A stretch of 64,000 nt of DNA from assembly GCF_029846175.1 (NCBI RefSeq), contig NZ_JARWAC010000026.1, positions 142,152 to 206,151 on the forward strand. Reading direction: 5' to 3'. Made by a program: the position numbers and the translations under genes. Position 1 is the stretch's first letter, and the number at the start of each line of letters is the position of its first letter. Positions 1 to 8,210 of the stretch are shown here, piece by piece. Origin of the DNA: Sphaerisporangium sp. TRM90804. GTDB lineage: Bacteria; Actinomycetota; Actinomycetes; Streptosporangiales; Streptosporangiaceae. The notes below the pieces were generated by a model that saw only the letters and a list, made by a program, of their open reading frames with translations, did no database searches and had not been told where the DNA came from.

Positions 1-229
1 TCATCAGGCCCTCGGGCAGGTCGAGGGAGGCCAGCTCTCTGCGCGTCACGCGCAGCGCCGGCAGCTTGGCGCGGGTCACCACCCGGGTGGCCGGCCCGAC
101 CACCTGGGCGTACCGCGCCTCCACGGCGCAGAGCAGTTGGAGGGGGGACTCCACCCACGCGACGGCCGACCCCTGCTCCCGCACGCGGCTTCGACCGATC
201 CTCTCCACGCCGGGTATTGACACGTTCAC
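1..229 (-). CDS. polysialyltransferase-like protein, N-terminal part only (runs off the left edge)
   Basis: Only about 76 N-terminal residues are in the window; the gene continues leftward. A GTG at 229 is the likely start (a second GTG at 223 is in frame). The segment AWVESPLQLLCAVEA near residue 24-38 resembles the N-terminal 'ESPLQLLnAiEa' strand-turn of the bacterial alpha-2,8-polysialyltransferase family (GT-B-like enzymes acting on surface glycans). That resemblance is recalled from the family and no catalytic residue is in view. No neighbour helps, because the next 900 bases hold no gene. The alternative is an unrelated GT-B glycosyltransferase. Confidence 0.5.
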   Translation of the reverse strand, partial: MNVSIPGVERIGRSRVREQGSAVAWVESPLQLLCAVEARYAQVVGPATRVVTRAKLPALRVTRRELASLDLPEGLM

Positions 230-1139
230 GACGCAAGCAACATAACGGCGGGGCCCTACGACCGCGGTAACGCCCGATGAACAGCGGACAACAGTCGATC
301 ATCCATGGCGTGCCTCCCCCGCTCGGCGTCCCGTCGGCGTCCTGGTCGGCGCCCCGCGCGGGGCGGGACGCGGCCGCCGCCTGGACGCTCCGGGGACGCG
401 GGCGCCGCCCTCCGGTCTGAGCCCGGCGTCGGCGGTCAAGGGGTTACGTACCCCGTTTCACGAAGTTTTGTGGTCACGCATCGAGCGCCGCGACATTCGC
501 GGCGCAATTGCGCTGCAAAAGGTGCTTTTCTCCACCCATCCTACCTTCTCGACTTTCGGCGACAGGGGGTGCCGGGGAGGCGGAGAAACACCGCCCATGG
601 TGCCAGCCTTCCGGGTCGCGCGACGGACGTACCGCCGGATTCACCCGCGTGCACGGCCTTTCCGAGTCGGCGACCCGCCGGTCACGGGGCCCGGCCGGGG
701 CTCGGGCGACCCTCCGACAGCCCGGCGACCTGCGGATTCTCCCCGACCAGCCGCGACTTCCCGCGATTCCCTTCGGGAAAAGCGGATTCGACGCGCGCCA
801 TCCCGATTCGATAACGCCGGTTCACCGCATGGAAATGCATCGGGTGAGGTCACCTGCCGTATCTGCACCGCGGACGAAAGATCACCGGCGCCCGCGTGCA
901 CCCACGCTCGCGACCATCGGACGACACGCGAACACCCTCCCGGACCGGTCCCGACGGTATTCATGAGCGACCCTCGGCTTTACCTTGACGAGCCTCGGTT
1001 AGGCCCGGTGATTTGTCGTGTTTGCATCTCTTTGTCCCATGGATTACCATAAGTGGATTCCCGGCACTACAACTGCCTACCTGGGCGGTCTGCACGTGCC
1101 GTGGAGATTGCCAGAGCGCACGACCGGTCCGCCGCGGAG
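230..1139. other. gene-free intergenic stretch
   Basis: No frame here has coding character. The open frames are short, arginine/proline-rich and start without ribosome binding sites. The 3' third (from about 960) is less GC-rich than the surroundings and leads into the riboswitch. A perfect 9-bp hairpin at 485-505 is the only clear structure. The stretch probably carries the promoters of the leftward glycosyltransferase gene and of the riboswitch RNA, but I could not place either with confidence. Confidence 0.5.
485..505. repeat. perfect short inverted repeat
   Basis: GCGCCGCGA at 485-493 pairs with TCGCGGCGC at 497-505 around a 3-nt loop. It lies in the gene-free stretch, upstream of both flanking transcripts, so it is not a terminator for either. 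It could be an operator or a structured leader element. Confidence 0.4.
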
Positions 1140-1300
1140 AGCCTCTCCCGCCGATGTGCGCCACCGTCGAGTCCGCTTCGCGCGGAGCCGGGGACCCATC
1201 TCTCCTGGGGTGAATCGGGGCGCCACCCATACGGGCGCACCGTAGGGCGACTTCCACGCCCGAACCCGTCAGCTAACCCGGTAGGCGGCTTGGAAGAAGG
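1140..1300 (+). promoter_or_regulatory. ydaO/yuaA-type cyclic di-AMP riboswitch
   Basis: The segment carries the conserved blocks of this riboswitch class in order: GGGGACCCA at about 1190, GGGGTGAATCGGGGC at about 1207, a short variable hairpin (GGGCGCACCGTAGGGCGA, about 1233-1250), then CGAACCCGTCAGCTAACCCG at 1261-1280 and GGTAGGCGG. The outer P1 helix can form between CCCGCC near 1147-1152 and GGCGG near 1284-1288. The ribosome binding site of the CHAP gene follows within about 10 nt. In actinobacteria this class controls cell-wall hydrolase genes such as rpf and NlpC/P60 or CHAP proteins, and high c-di-AMP turns expression off; that applies here by family knowledge. The class call is strong; the exact ends are approximate. 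Confidence 0.85.
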
Positions 1301-1310
1301 AGTCTTCCCC

Positions 1311-1985
1311 TTGTCAATGTTCCTACATCGGCTTCTGGATGCCCCGAAGAACCACCTCAAGGCCGGCGTCGTCGGCGGTCTGATCCTCGCCCAGGTGGCG
1401 ACCGGCGCCACCATGGCGTACGCGTCCGACCTCCCGCGCGACCCGATCACCGCGGCCGCGGCCGCGGAGGCCCCGGCCACCACCGCCCGGCAGGTCAGCG
1501 CGAACGAGGTCCTGCGCCTCGCGGAGAGCCAGGTGGGCGTCAGCGAGAACGCCTACGGCGGCGGCACCAAGTTCCACCAGTGGTACATGAGCACAGAGCG
1601 CGCCCACGAGACCGTGGCGCGGGACGGCGGCTCGATCGCCGGGTTCGCCAACGCTCCCTGGTGCGACATGTTCGTCTCCTGGGTCGGCCACCAGCTGGGC
1701 ATCGAGGACACGATGGGCGCGGACGCCTACACGGTGGCCCACGCCAAGTGGTTCGCCTCCCAGAACCGCTGGGGCGCCGTTCCCAAGCCGGGGGCGGTCG
1801 TGTTCTTCGACTGGAGCGGCGCCAAGAGCGTGGACGGCATCGACCACGTCGGCTTCGTCGTCCAGGACAACGGCGACGGCACGATCAAGACCGTCGAGGG
1901 CAACACCGGCAACGGCAAGGTCGAGGTCCGCGAGCGTCCCACCTACCAGGTCACCGGCTACGGATACCCCGCCTACGCCGCCTGA
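1311..1985 (+). CDS. secreted CHAP-domain cell-wall amidase/peptidase
   Basis: A 224-residue exported protein. A TTG at 1311 is preferred because GAAGGAG (1296-1302) lies 8 nt upstream; the ATG at 1317 would be 14 nt away. The N-terminus has basic residues followed by a hydrophobic stretch ending near an AYA-S cleavage site. The CHAP domain fills residues about 75-224: the nucleophile is the Cys in APWCDMF (about C118) and the His is in GIDHVGF (about H179). CHAP enzymes cut peptidoglycan peptide or amide bonds outside the cell. The c-di-AMP riboswitch just upstream fits a wall-remodelling role tied to osmotic or turgor signalling. No cell-wall-binding repeat is present. Confidence 0.85.
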   Translation: MSMFLHRLLDAPKNHLKAGVVGGLILAQVATGATMAYASDLPRDPITAAAAAEAPATTARQVSANEVLRLAESQVGVSENAYGGGTKFHQWYMSTERAHETVARDGGSIAGFANAPWCDMFVSWVGHQLGIEDTMGADAYTVAHAKWFASQNRWGAVPKPGAVVFFDWSGAKSVDGIDHVGFVVQDNGDGTIKTVEGNTGNGKVEVRERPTYQVTGYGYPAYAA

Positions 1986-2123
1986 CCGCGCAACCACGGC
2001 GGGCGCCTCGCCACCTCCTCGGAAGACGCCCGCCCTCCCCGCCGCCGTGCGGCCGAATGCCCGCACCGGCCGCACGGCGGCACTGTGTATGGACGGTTTT
2101 GGGCGGACTATCCCGACACTGGA

Positions 2124-2137
2124 TGGGAGCGCTCCCA
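2124..2137. promoter_or_regulatory. CebR-type operator, copy 1
   Basis: Perfect 14-bp palindrome TGGGAGCGCTCCCA, the canonical target of CebR/CelR LacI-family regulators of cellobiose uptake. It lies 247 nt before the transporter operon and 116 nt before operator copy 2, a spacing that would allow looping or a second, distal promoter. Confidence 0.85.
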
Positions 2138-2220
2138 AGACCATCATTGGTGCTTTTGCCACTGATCGTCCCATTTATCGCGCCTAACGCCCCCAGGAGT
2201 AACAGTTAGGTTTCAGCATA

Positions 2221-2250
2221 TTGACGCCAGCATTGCCGATCGGGGACTCT
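2221..2250 (+). promoter_or_regulatory. possible promoter of the beta-glucoside operon
   Basis: TTGACG at 2221-2226 is a good -35. The only acceptable -10 is GACTCT at 2245-2250, with an 18-nt spacer. The operator at 2254 would then cover the transcription start. The -10 is weak, so this is a candidate only. Confidence 0.35.
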
Positions 2251-2253
2251 TCG

Positions 2254-2267
2254 TGGGAGCGCTCCCA
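2254..2267. promoter_or_regulatory. CebR-type operator, copy 2
   Basis: Second perfect TGGGAGCGCTCCCA, directly downstream of the candidate promoter and 118 nt before the solute-binding protein start. Bound repressor would block transcription initiation of the cebEFG-like operon. Confidence 0.85.
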
Positions 2268-2384
2268 AACCTCGTCCGCCGGGATCATCCCCTGCGGATC
2301 CGACAGAGGGATCCAGCACATCGCGGGGCCCGACTGTCGGGGCCGGCCCTCGATGCATCTCCCACCACCTGAGAGGGGTCCGGA

Positions 2385-3725
2385 ATGATAGGAAATATGC
2401 GCCGCGGCAAGATGCTCGCGGTCGCATCGGTGATGACAGCCGCACTGGCCGTCAGCGCCGCTTGTGGATCAGGCGACACCGGGGGCCAGACCGGCGGCTC
2501 CTCTGCCGCGGCGCCTGAGAAGATCACCCTCACGCTGCAGACCTTCGGCGGCGGCACCAACTTCGGCTACAAGGCGGCCGTCGAGAAGTGGAACGCCGAG
2601 CACCCGAACGTGCAGGTCAAGTACAACAACCTGACCGACAGCTTCGAGAACGTCTATTGGCCGCAGATGCTGCAGTGGTTGCAGTCGGGCACCGGCGCGG
2701 GCGACGTGGTGGGCATCGACGAGGGTGGCATGGGCCTGGCCAAGGCCCGTCCGCAGTTCTTCACCGACCTGGGCCAGTACGGCCTGCAGAGCCGCCAGGC
2801 CGACTTCCCCGCCTGGAAGTGGGAGAACGGCCTGAACGCTGAGGGCAAGCTGTTCGCCCTCGGCACCGACGTGGGCGGCATGAGCATCTGCTACCGCACC
2901 GACCTGTTCAAGAAGGCCGGCCTGCCCACCGACCGCGACGAGGTCTCCAAGCTCTGGGCCACCTGGGACGACTTCATCAAGGCCGGCCAGGACTTCCAGT
3001 CGAAGGTCAAGGACGCCAAGTTCGTCGACAGCGTGAACACCATCTACAACGTGGTGCTGTCGCAGGAGGCCGCCAAGAACGGCAACGTCACGTACTTCGA
3101 CAAGGACCAGCAGCTCATCGCCGACAAGAACCCGGCGGTGAAGACGGCCTTCGACTTCACGCAGAAGATCAGCCAGGCGGGGCTCACCGCGAAGCTGCAG
3201 AACTTCACCGACCCGTGGAACACCGGCTTCGTCAAGTCGCAGTTCGCGACCCTGGGCTGCCCGGGCTGGATGCTCGGCGTGGTGTCCGGCACCGCCGGCG
3301 AGGAGTTCAAGGGCAAGTGGGACGTCGCGACCGTGCCCGGCGGCGGCGGCAACTGGGGCGGCTCCTGGCTCGCCGTGCCCAAGCAGTCCAAGCACCCGAA
3401 GGAGGCCGCCGAGCTGGCCAGCTACCTGACGAGCCCGGAGGCCCAGCTCATGGCGTTCAAGGAGGGCGGCAACCTGCCGAGCACGATCCCCGCGCAGGAC
3501 AGCCCCGACCTGAAGAGCGCGACCAACGAGTACTTCAACAACGCGCCGATCGGCGAGATCTTCGGCCCGTCGATCAAGTCGCTGCAGCCCACCTTCCTCG
3601 GTGAGAAGCACGCGCAGGTGAAGGCCGCGGTGGAGCAGGTCGTCATCGGCATGGACCAGGGCGCGGTGCCCTACGGCCAGGCCTGGCAGCGGTTCGGCGA
3701 GGTGGGCCAGAAGGCGGCGGGCTGA
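2385..3725 (+). CDS. cebE: sugar ABC transporter solute-binding lipoprotein (cellobiose-type)
   Basis: A 446-residue extracytoplasmic binding protein of the family 1 type. A lipoprotein signal peptide ends in SAAC with Cys27 as the lipidated residue. The mature protein starts with a Gly/Ser-rich linker and then ITLTLQTFGG, as in CebE/CelE-type proteins. GAGAGG at 2371 sets the ATG at 2385. It captures oligosaccharide (probably cellobiose or cello-oligosaccharides) for the two permeases that follow. No ATPase gene is in the cluster, so a shared MsiK-like ATPase encoded elsewhere is expected, as in Streptomyces. Substrate is inferred from the operators and the two beta-glucosidases, not from binding-site residues. 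Confidence 0.85.
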   Translation: MIGNMRRGKMLAVASVMTAALAVSAACGSGDTGGQTGGSSAAAPEKITLTLQTFGGGTNFGYKAAVEKWNAEHPNVQVKYNNLTDSFENVYWPQMLQWLQSGTGAGDVVGIDEGGMGLAKARPQFFTDLGQYGLQSRQADFPAWKWENGLNAEGKLFALGTDVGGMSICYRTDLFKKAGLPTDRDEVSKLWATWDDFIKAGQDFQSKVKDAKFVDSVNTIYNVVLSQEAAKNGNVTYFDKDQQLIADKNPAVKTAFDFTQKISQAGLTAKLQNFTDPWNTGFVKSQFATLGCPGWMLGVVSGTAGEEFKGKWDVATVPGGGGNWGGSWLAVPKQSKHPKEAAELASYLTSPEAQLMAFKEGGNLPSTIPAQDSPDLKSATNEYFNNAPIGEIFGPSIKSLQPTFLGEKHAQVKAAVEQVVIGMDQGAVPYGQAWQRFGEVGQKAAG

Positions 3726-3740
3726 CCGGTCCCCCCGATC

Positions 3741-3780
3741 GTCACCGGTCCGCCGCCCGGACTCCCGGCGGACCGGTGAC
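3741..3780 (+). terminator. strong stem-loop between cebE and cebF (attenuator or mRNA stabiliser)
   Basis: GTCACCGGTCCGCCG (3741-3755) pairs perfectly with 3766-3780 across a 10-nt loop, 15 bp in all. There is no T tract. Between a binding-protein gene and its permease genes such a hairpin commonly lowers downstream transcription or protects the upstream message, giving more binding protein than permease. Confidence 0.65.
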
Positions 3781-3789
3781 CTTCCGTTC

Positions 3790-3817
3790 GAGCGGGGGCG
3801 GCACGCCGCCCCCGCTC
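3790..3817 (+). repeat. second stem-loop in the cebE-cebF gap
   Basis: GAGCGGGGGCGGC (3790-3802) and its complement at 3805-3817 form a near-continuous 13-bp inverted repeat with a minimal loop, immediately after the first hairpin and 8 nt before the cebF ribosome binding site (GAAAGGA at 3825). Confidence 0.6.
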
Positions 3818-3838
3818 CGACCGCGAAAGGACGCCTCC

Positions 3839-4819
3839 ATGAGCGTCAACCTCCACAGCCAGCGGGCGGACCCGGTACCGCCGCCCCGGCTCCGGCCGGG
3901 GCGGCACCACGCCGGGCCACAGCGCCGGTTCCTCTCCCAGTTCGACATCCGGGCCACCCCGTACCTCCTCATCTCGCCGTACTTCTTGCTGTTCGCCGTG
4001 TTCGGCCTGTTCCCGCTGGTCTTCACGCTGTGGGTCTCGCTGCACGACTACGAGCTGGCCGGGGGCGACGCCGCCTTCACGGGCCTGGAGAACTACGCCA
4101 ACCTGCTGACCGACGCCTCCTTCTGGAACGCGGTGGTCAACACCGTCGGCATCTTCGTCCTGGCGACCGTGCCGCAGCTCGTCCTGGCCCTGATGCTCGC
4201 CAACGCCCTGAACAAGCGGCTGCGCGGGCGGCTGTTCTTCCGCCTCGGCGTGCTGATCCCGCTGGTGACCTCCGTGGTCGCGGTGGCCATCGTCTTCACC
4301 CAGCTCTTCGGCCGTGACTTCGGCATGGTCAACTGGCTGCTCGGGTTCTTCGGCGTGGAGAACATCAACTGGCAGAACGCCAAGTGGTCCTCCTGGATCG
4401 CCATCGCGACCATGGTCGACTGGCGGTGGACCGGCTACAACGCGATCATCTACCTCGCCGGCATGCAGACGATCCCCCGCGACCTGTACGAGGCCGCGTC
4501 CATCGACGGGGCGAGCTCCCGCCGGCAGTTCTGGAGCATCACGCTCCCGATGATCCGCCCGACCATCATCTTCACGGTCTTCGTCTCCACCATCGGCGGC
4601 CTGACGTTGTTCGCCGAACCGGTGATGTTCGGCAGCAACCGGATGGAGGGCGGCAGCACCGGCCAGTTCCAGACGATCGCGATGTACATCGTCAAAGAAG
4701 GCTTCAGGGACTTCGACTACGGCTACGCCGCGGCGGCCGCGTGGCTGCTGTTCATCCTGATCCTCGTCGGCGTCGCGATCAACTACACGTTCATCCGCCG
4801 GATCGGGGGCAACCAGTGA
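3839..4819 (+). CDS. cebF: sugar ABC transporter permease 1 (CebF-like)
   Basis: A 326-residue MalF-type inner-membrane permease with six predicted transmembrane helices after a basic, proline-rich cytoplasmic N-terminus. The EAA loop that contacts the ATPase is visible as EAASIDGAS around residue 218. The ATG at 3839 is chosen because GAAAGGA lies 7 nt upstream; an upstream in-frame ATG at 3776 lies inside the hairpin region. The stop overlaps the next start (GTGA), so the two permeases are translationally coupled. Together they form the channel for the sugar delivered by the binding protein. Confidence 0.87.
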   Translation: MSVNLHSQRADPVPPPRLRPGRHHAGPQRRFLSQFDIRATPYLLISPYFLLFAVFGLFPLVFTLWVSLHDYELAGGDAAFTGLENYANLLTDASFWNAVVNTVGIFVLATVPQLVLALMLANALNKRLRGRLFFRLGVLIPLVTSVVAVAIVFTQLFGRDFGMVNWLLGFFGVENINWQNAKWSSWIAIATMVDWRWTGYNAIIYLAGMQTIPRDLYEAASIDGASSRRQFWSITLPMIRPTIIFTVFVSTIGGLTLFAEPVMFGSNRMEGGSTGQFQTIAMYIVKEGFRDFDYGYAAAAAWLLFILILVGVAINYTFIRRIGGNQ

Positions 4820-5700
4820 CCGCGCTCACACAGAGGAGGCCGGTGAGCGGCGGCCGCCGCAGGAGCAGGCGCGACCCGTTCGTGGCCACGCCGCTGACCA
4901 AGGTCGCCCTCCTCGCGACGGTCATCCTGTCGATCTTCCCGATCTACTGGATGGTCATCATCGCGTCGCGCACCAACTCCGACGCCGTGGACGTGCCGCC
5001 GCCGCTGCTGCCCGGAGGCAACCTGGGCGAGAACATCCAGCGGGTGCTCGCCACCGAGGACGCCCACTTCCTGCAGGGCATGCTGAACTCGCTCATCGTG
5101 ACCTCGTCGGTGACGATCTCGGTGGTCCTCATCTCGACGTTCGCGGGCTTCGCCTTCGCCCGGCTGCACTTCCGCGGCCGGAACCTGCTGCTCGGCTCGA
5201 TCCTGCTCACCATGATGGTGCCCCTGCAGCAGATGGGCATCGTCCCGCTCTACCAGCTCATGGTGGAGCTGGGCTGGGTCGGGACGCTCAAGGCCGTCAT
5301 CCTGCCGTACCTGCTCAACGGGTTCGGCGTGTTCCTGATGACCCAGTACACCCGCCAGGCGGTGCCCGAGGAACTGGTCGAGGCCGCCCGCGTGGACGGC
5401 GCGTCGACGATGCGCATCTGGTGGAACGTGATCCTGCCCGCCGTACGCCCCGGCATGGCCGTGCTGGCACTGCAGACCTTCATGCTCAACTGGAACGAGT
5501 TCCTGTGGCCGCTGATCGTCCTGACGCCGGAGAACCCGACGGTGCAGGTCTCGATCAGCTTCCTCACCGCGGCCCACGCCACGGACTACGTCCTGATCTT
5601 CACCGGCACAGCACTCTCCGTACTGCCCCTCATTTTCGTTTTCGTCGCGTTCGGCCGGCAGATCGTCGGCGGACTCATGGAAGGTGCGGTCAAAGCGTGA
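4816..5700 (+). CDS. cebG: sugar ABC transporter permease 2 (CebG-like)
   Basis: A 294-residue MalG-type permease with six predicted helices; its EAA loop reads EAARVDGAS near residue 189. The GTG at 4816 overlaps the cebF stop by 4 nt. A second GTG at 4843 follows a GAGGAGG only 3 nt away, which is too close, so 4816 is preferred. The 3' end again overlaps the next gene by GTGA. It is the heterodimeric partner of the preceding permease. Confidence 0.87.
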   Translation: MTALTQRRPVSGGRRRSRRDPFVATPLTKVALLATVILSIFPIYWMVIIASRTNSDAVDVPPPLLPGGNLGENIQRVLATEDAHFLQGMLNSLIVTSSVTISVVLISTFAGFAFARLHFRGRNLLLGSILLTMMVPLQQMGIVPLYQLMVELGWVGTLKAVILPYLLNGFGVFLMTQYTRQAVPEELVEAARVDGASTMRIWWNVILPAVRPGMAVLALQTFMLNWNEFLWPLIVLTPENPTVQVSISFLTAAHATDYVLIFTGTALSVLPLIFVFVAFGRQIVGGLMEGAVKA

Positions 5701-7124
5701 CCACGCAGCAGACTCAACACCAGACCGGCGCACTGGCGTTCCCCACCGGGTTCGTGTGGGGCGCCGCCACCTCGGCGTACCAGATCGAAGGCGCCACCGG
5801 CGTCGACGGGCGAGGCACGTCGATCTGGGACACGTTCGTCCGGCAGCCGGGCCGCGTCCTCAACGGAGAGAACGCCGACGTCGCCATCGACCACTACAAC
5901 CGCTTCCGCGACGACGTCGCGGTCATGGCCGACCTCGGCCTGACCGCGTACCGGTTCTCGGTGTCCTGGCCGCGGATCATGCCCGACGGCGCCGGGCGGG
6001 TGAACCAGGCCGGCCTGGACTTCTACCGGCGCCTGGTGGACGAGCTGCTCGCCCGCGGCGTCGAGCCGTGGCTGACCCTCTACCACTGGGACCTGCCGCA
6101 GGCCCTGGAGGACCTCGGCGGGTGGCCCGCACGGGACACGTCGAAGCGCTTCGCCGACTTCGCGGCCTGCGTCCACCAGGCCCTCGGCGACCGCGTGCGC
6201 AACTGGAGCACGGTCAACGAGCCCTGGTGCGCCGCCTTCCTCGGGTACTCCTCGGGCGAGCACGCGCCGGGACGGCGCGAGCCCGCGGCCTCGGTGCGGG
6301 CCGCCCACCACCTCAACCTCGCCCACGGCCTGGCCGTCCAGGCCCTGCGGGCCCAGAGCGAGACCGCCCGCATCGGCGGCTCGGTCAACCTGTACGCCGT
6401 CACCCCGGCCAGCGAGGACCCCGCCGACCTGGACGCGGCCCGCCGCATCGACGGCCTGCAGAACCGGTTCTTCCTGGACGCCCTGCTCAAGGGCGTCTAC
6501 CCGGAGGACGTGCTCGACGATCTGCGCGAGGTCACCGCGATCGACTTCATCGAGGACGGCGACATGGCGACCATCGCGACGCCGTTCGACACGCTGATGG
6601 TCAACTACTACAGCCGTTTCACCGTGTCGGGGAAGCCGGGCGGCGCCGCGTCGGCCGCCGCCGCGCCCACCGGCGCCGGGTCGCCGTGGCCGGGCAGCGA
6701 GCACGTGTCGTTCGTCAACGGCGGCCGCCCCGTGACCTCGATGGGCTGGGAGATCGACGACAGCGGGCTGCTGGAGGTGCTCCAGCGGGTCGACCGCGAC
6801 TACCCCGGGATCCCGCTGGTCATCTCCGAGAACGGCGCGGCCTTCGAGGACGTCGTCAAGGACGGCGAGATCGACGACGCCGAGCGCCTGGCCTACATCG
6901 AGGCGCACCTGCGCACCTGCCACACGGCCATCGAGGCGGGCATACCGCTGCAGGGTTACTTCGCCTGGTCTCTGATGGACAATTTCGAGTGGGCGTGGGG
7001 TTACGGCAAGAGGTTCGGGCTGGTTTACGTCGACTATCCCACCCAGCGCCGGATCCCCAAGGCCAGCGCCCGCTGGTACGCCGAAGCCATACGCAGAGGT
7101 GGCCTCCGCGGTCCGGCAGAATAA
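5697..7124 (+). CDS. GH1 beta-glucosidase
   Basis: A 475-residue glycoside hydrolase family 1 enzyme with the usual full length for the family. The acid/base Glu is in TVNEP (about E175) and the nucleophile in SENG (about E378). The GH1 N-terminal signature FVWGAATSAYQIEGA is intact. No signal peptide is seen, so it cleaves imported beta-glucosides such as cellobiose to glucose in the cytoplasm. The GTG start overlaps the permease stop (GTGA), placing it in the transporter operon. It corresponds by position to bglC of Streptomyces cebEFG-bglC. Specificity within GH1 cannot be read from sequence alone. Confidence 0.9.
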   Translation: MTTQQTQHQTGALAFPTGFVWGAATSAYQIEGATGVDGRGTSIWDTFVRQPGRVLNGENADVAIDHYNRFRDDVAVMADLGLTAYRFSVSWPRIMPDGAGRVNQAGLDFYRRLVDELLARGVEPWLTLYHWDLPQALEDLGGWPARDTSKRFADFAACVHQALGDRVRNWSTVNEPWCAAFLGYSSGEHAPGRREPAASVRAAHHLNLAHGLAVQALRAQSETARIGGSVNLYAVTPASEDPADLDAARRIDGLQNRFFLDALLKGVYPEDVLDDLREVTAIDFIEDGDMATIATPFDTLMVNYYSRFTVSGKPGGAASAAAAPTGAGSPWPGSEHVSFVNGGRPVTSMGWEIDDSGLLEVLQRVDRDYPGIPLVISENGAAFEDVVKDGEIDDAERLAYIEAHLRTCHTAIEAGIPLQGYFAWSLMDNFEWAWGYGKRFGLVYVDYPTQRRIPKASARWYAEAIRRGGLRGPAE

Positions 7125-7152
7125 TGCCAAACCTCAGGAGGGGGCACTAGTC

Positions 7153-8172
7153 ATGAACGGGGACCGCCGCTCGGGAGCGCGACCGACCCTTGAGGCGGTG
7201 GCCGCCCGGGCCGGCGTCGGCCGCGGCACGGTGTCACGCGTCATCAACGGCTCGCCGAAGGTGAGCGAGAAGGCGCGTGAGGCCGTGCGGCAGGCGATCG
7301 ACGAGCTCGGCTACGTGCCCAACCGGGCGGCGCGCACCCTGGTCACCAGGCGCACCGACACGATCGCGCTGGTCGTGTCGGAGTCGGAGCAGCGCATCTT
7401 CGACGAGCCGTTCTTCGCGGGCATCATCCGCGGCATCGGCTCCTCGCTGTCGGAGACCGGGCTGCAGCTCATCCTCGCGATGGCCCAGTCGCGTGACGAG
7501 CACGACCGCCTGGAGCTCTACCTCACCGGGCAGCACGTCGACGGCGTCCTGCTGATCTCGCTGCACGGCGCCGACCCGCTGCCCGGCCGGCTGGAGGAGA
7601 TGGGAGTGCCCACCGTCCTCGGCGGCCGTCCCGTCGGCTTCACGCCGTACAGCTACGTCGACATGGACAACCGGGCCGGCGCCCGGCAGGCGGTGAAGTA
7701 CCTGCTGGGCAAGGGCCGCCGGCAGATCGCCACCATCGCCGGCTCGCAGGACATGGGCGTGGGCGTCGACCGCCTCGCCGGCTACCGCGACGCGCTGCTC
7801 GCCACCGGCATGCCCGAGCTGGTGGCGTACGGCGACTTCAGCGAGGCCAGCGGCGCCGCGGCGATGGGGCGGCTGCTCGACGAGCACCCCATCCTGGACG
7901 CCGTCTTCACCGCGTCCGACCCGATGGCGATCGGGGCGATGCGCGTGCTCAAGGAGCGCGGCGCCTCCATCCCCGGCGACGTCGCCGTGATCGGCTTCGA
8001 CGACTCCGCGACCGCCGCCCACACCACGCCTCCGCTGACCAGCGTCCACCAGCCCACCGAGGACATGGGCCGCCAGATGGCCCAGCTCCTGGTCTCCCGC
8101 ATCAACGGCGAGCGCCTGGAGCAGCCGGTCGTGATCCTCGACACCCACCTGGTCGAGCGGGGCTCCGCCTGA
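7153..8172 (+). CDS. cebR: LacI-family repressor of the beta-glucoside regulon (CebR-like)
   Basis: A 339-residue LacI/GalR regulator. The N-terminal helix-turn-helix (TLEAVAARAGVGRGTVSRVI, about residues 11-30) is followed by a hinge and a periplasmic-binding-protein-type effector domain. The ATG at 7153 follows AGGAGGGG at about 7136. It sits 28 nt after the first beta-glucosidase and before the second, so it should be co-transcribed and autoregulated. The three TGGGAGCGCTCCCA sites in the window match the CebR/CelR class, whose inducer is cellobiose. In Streptomyces the gene is upstream and divergent; here it is inside the operon. Confidence 0.87.
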   Translation: MNGDRRSGARPTLEAVAARAGVGRGTVSRVINGSPKVSEKAREAVRQAIDELGYVPNRAARTLVTRRTDTIALVVSESEQRIFDEPFFAGIIRGIGSSLSETGLQLILAMAQSRDEHDRLELYLTGQHVDGVLLISLHGADPLPGRLEEMGVPTVLGGRPVGFTPYSYVDMDNRAGARQAVKYLLGKGRRQIATIAGSQDMGVGVDRLAGYRDALLATGMPELVAYGDFSEASGAAAMGRLLDEHPILDAVFTASDPMAIGAMRVLKERGASIPGDVAVIGFDDSATAAHTTPPLTSVHQPTEDMGRQMAQLLVSRINGERLEQPVVILDTHLVERGSA

Positions 8173-8210
8173 GGCGCGGCCCCTTGCGACCACTCCCCCA
8201 GGAGACCACC

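Noticed and set aside
305..1052. Overlapping open frames in the gene-free region
   Set aside because: Arg/Pro-rich translations without ribosome binding sites, codon bias or family resemblance; typical chance frames in high-GC DNA.
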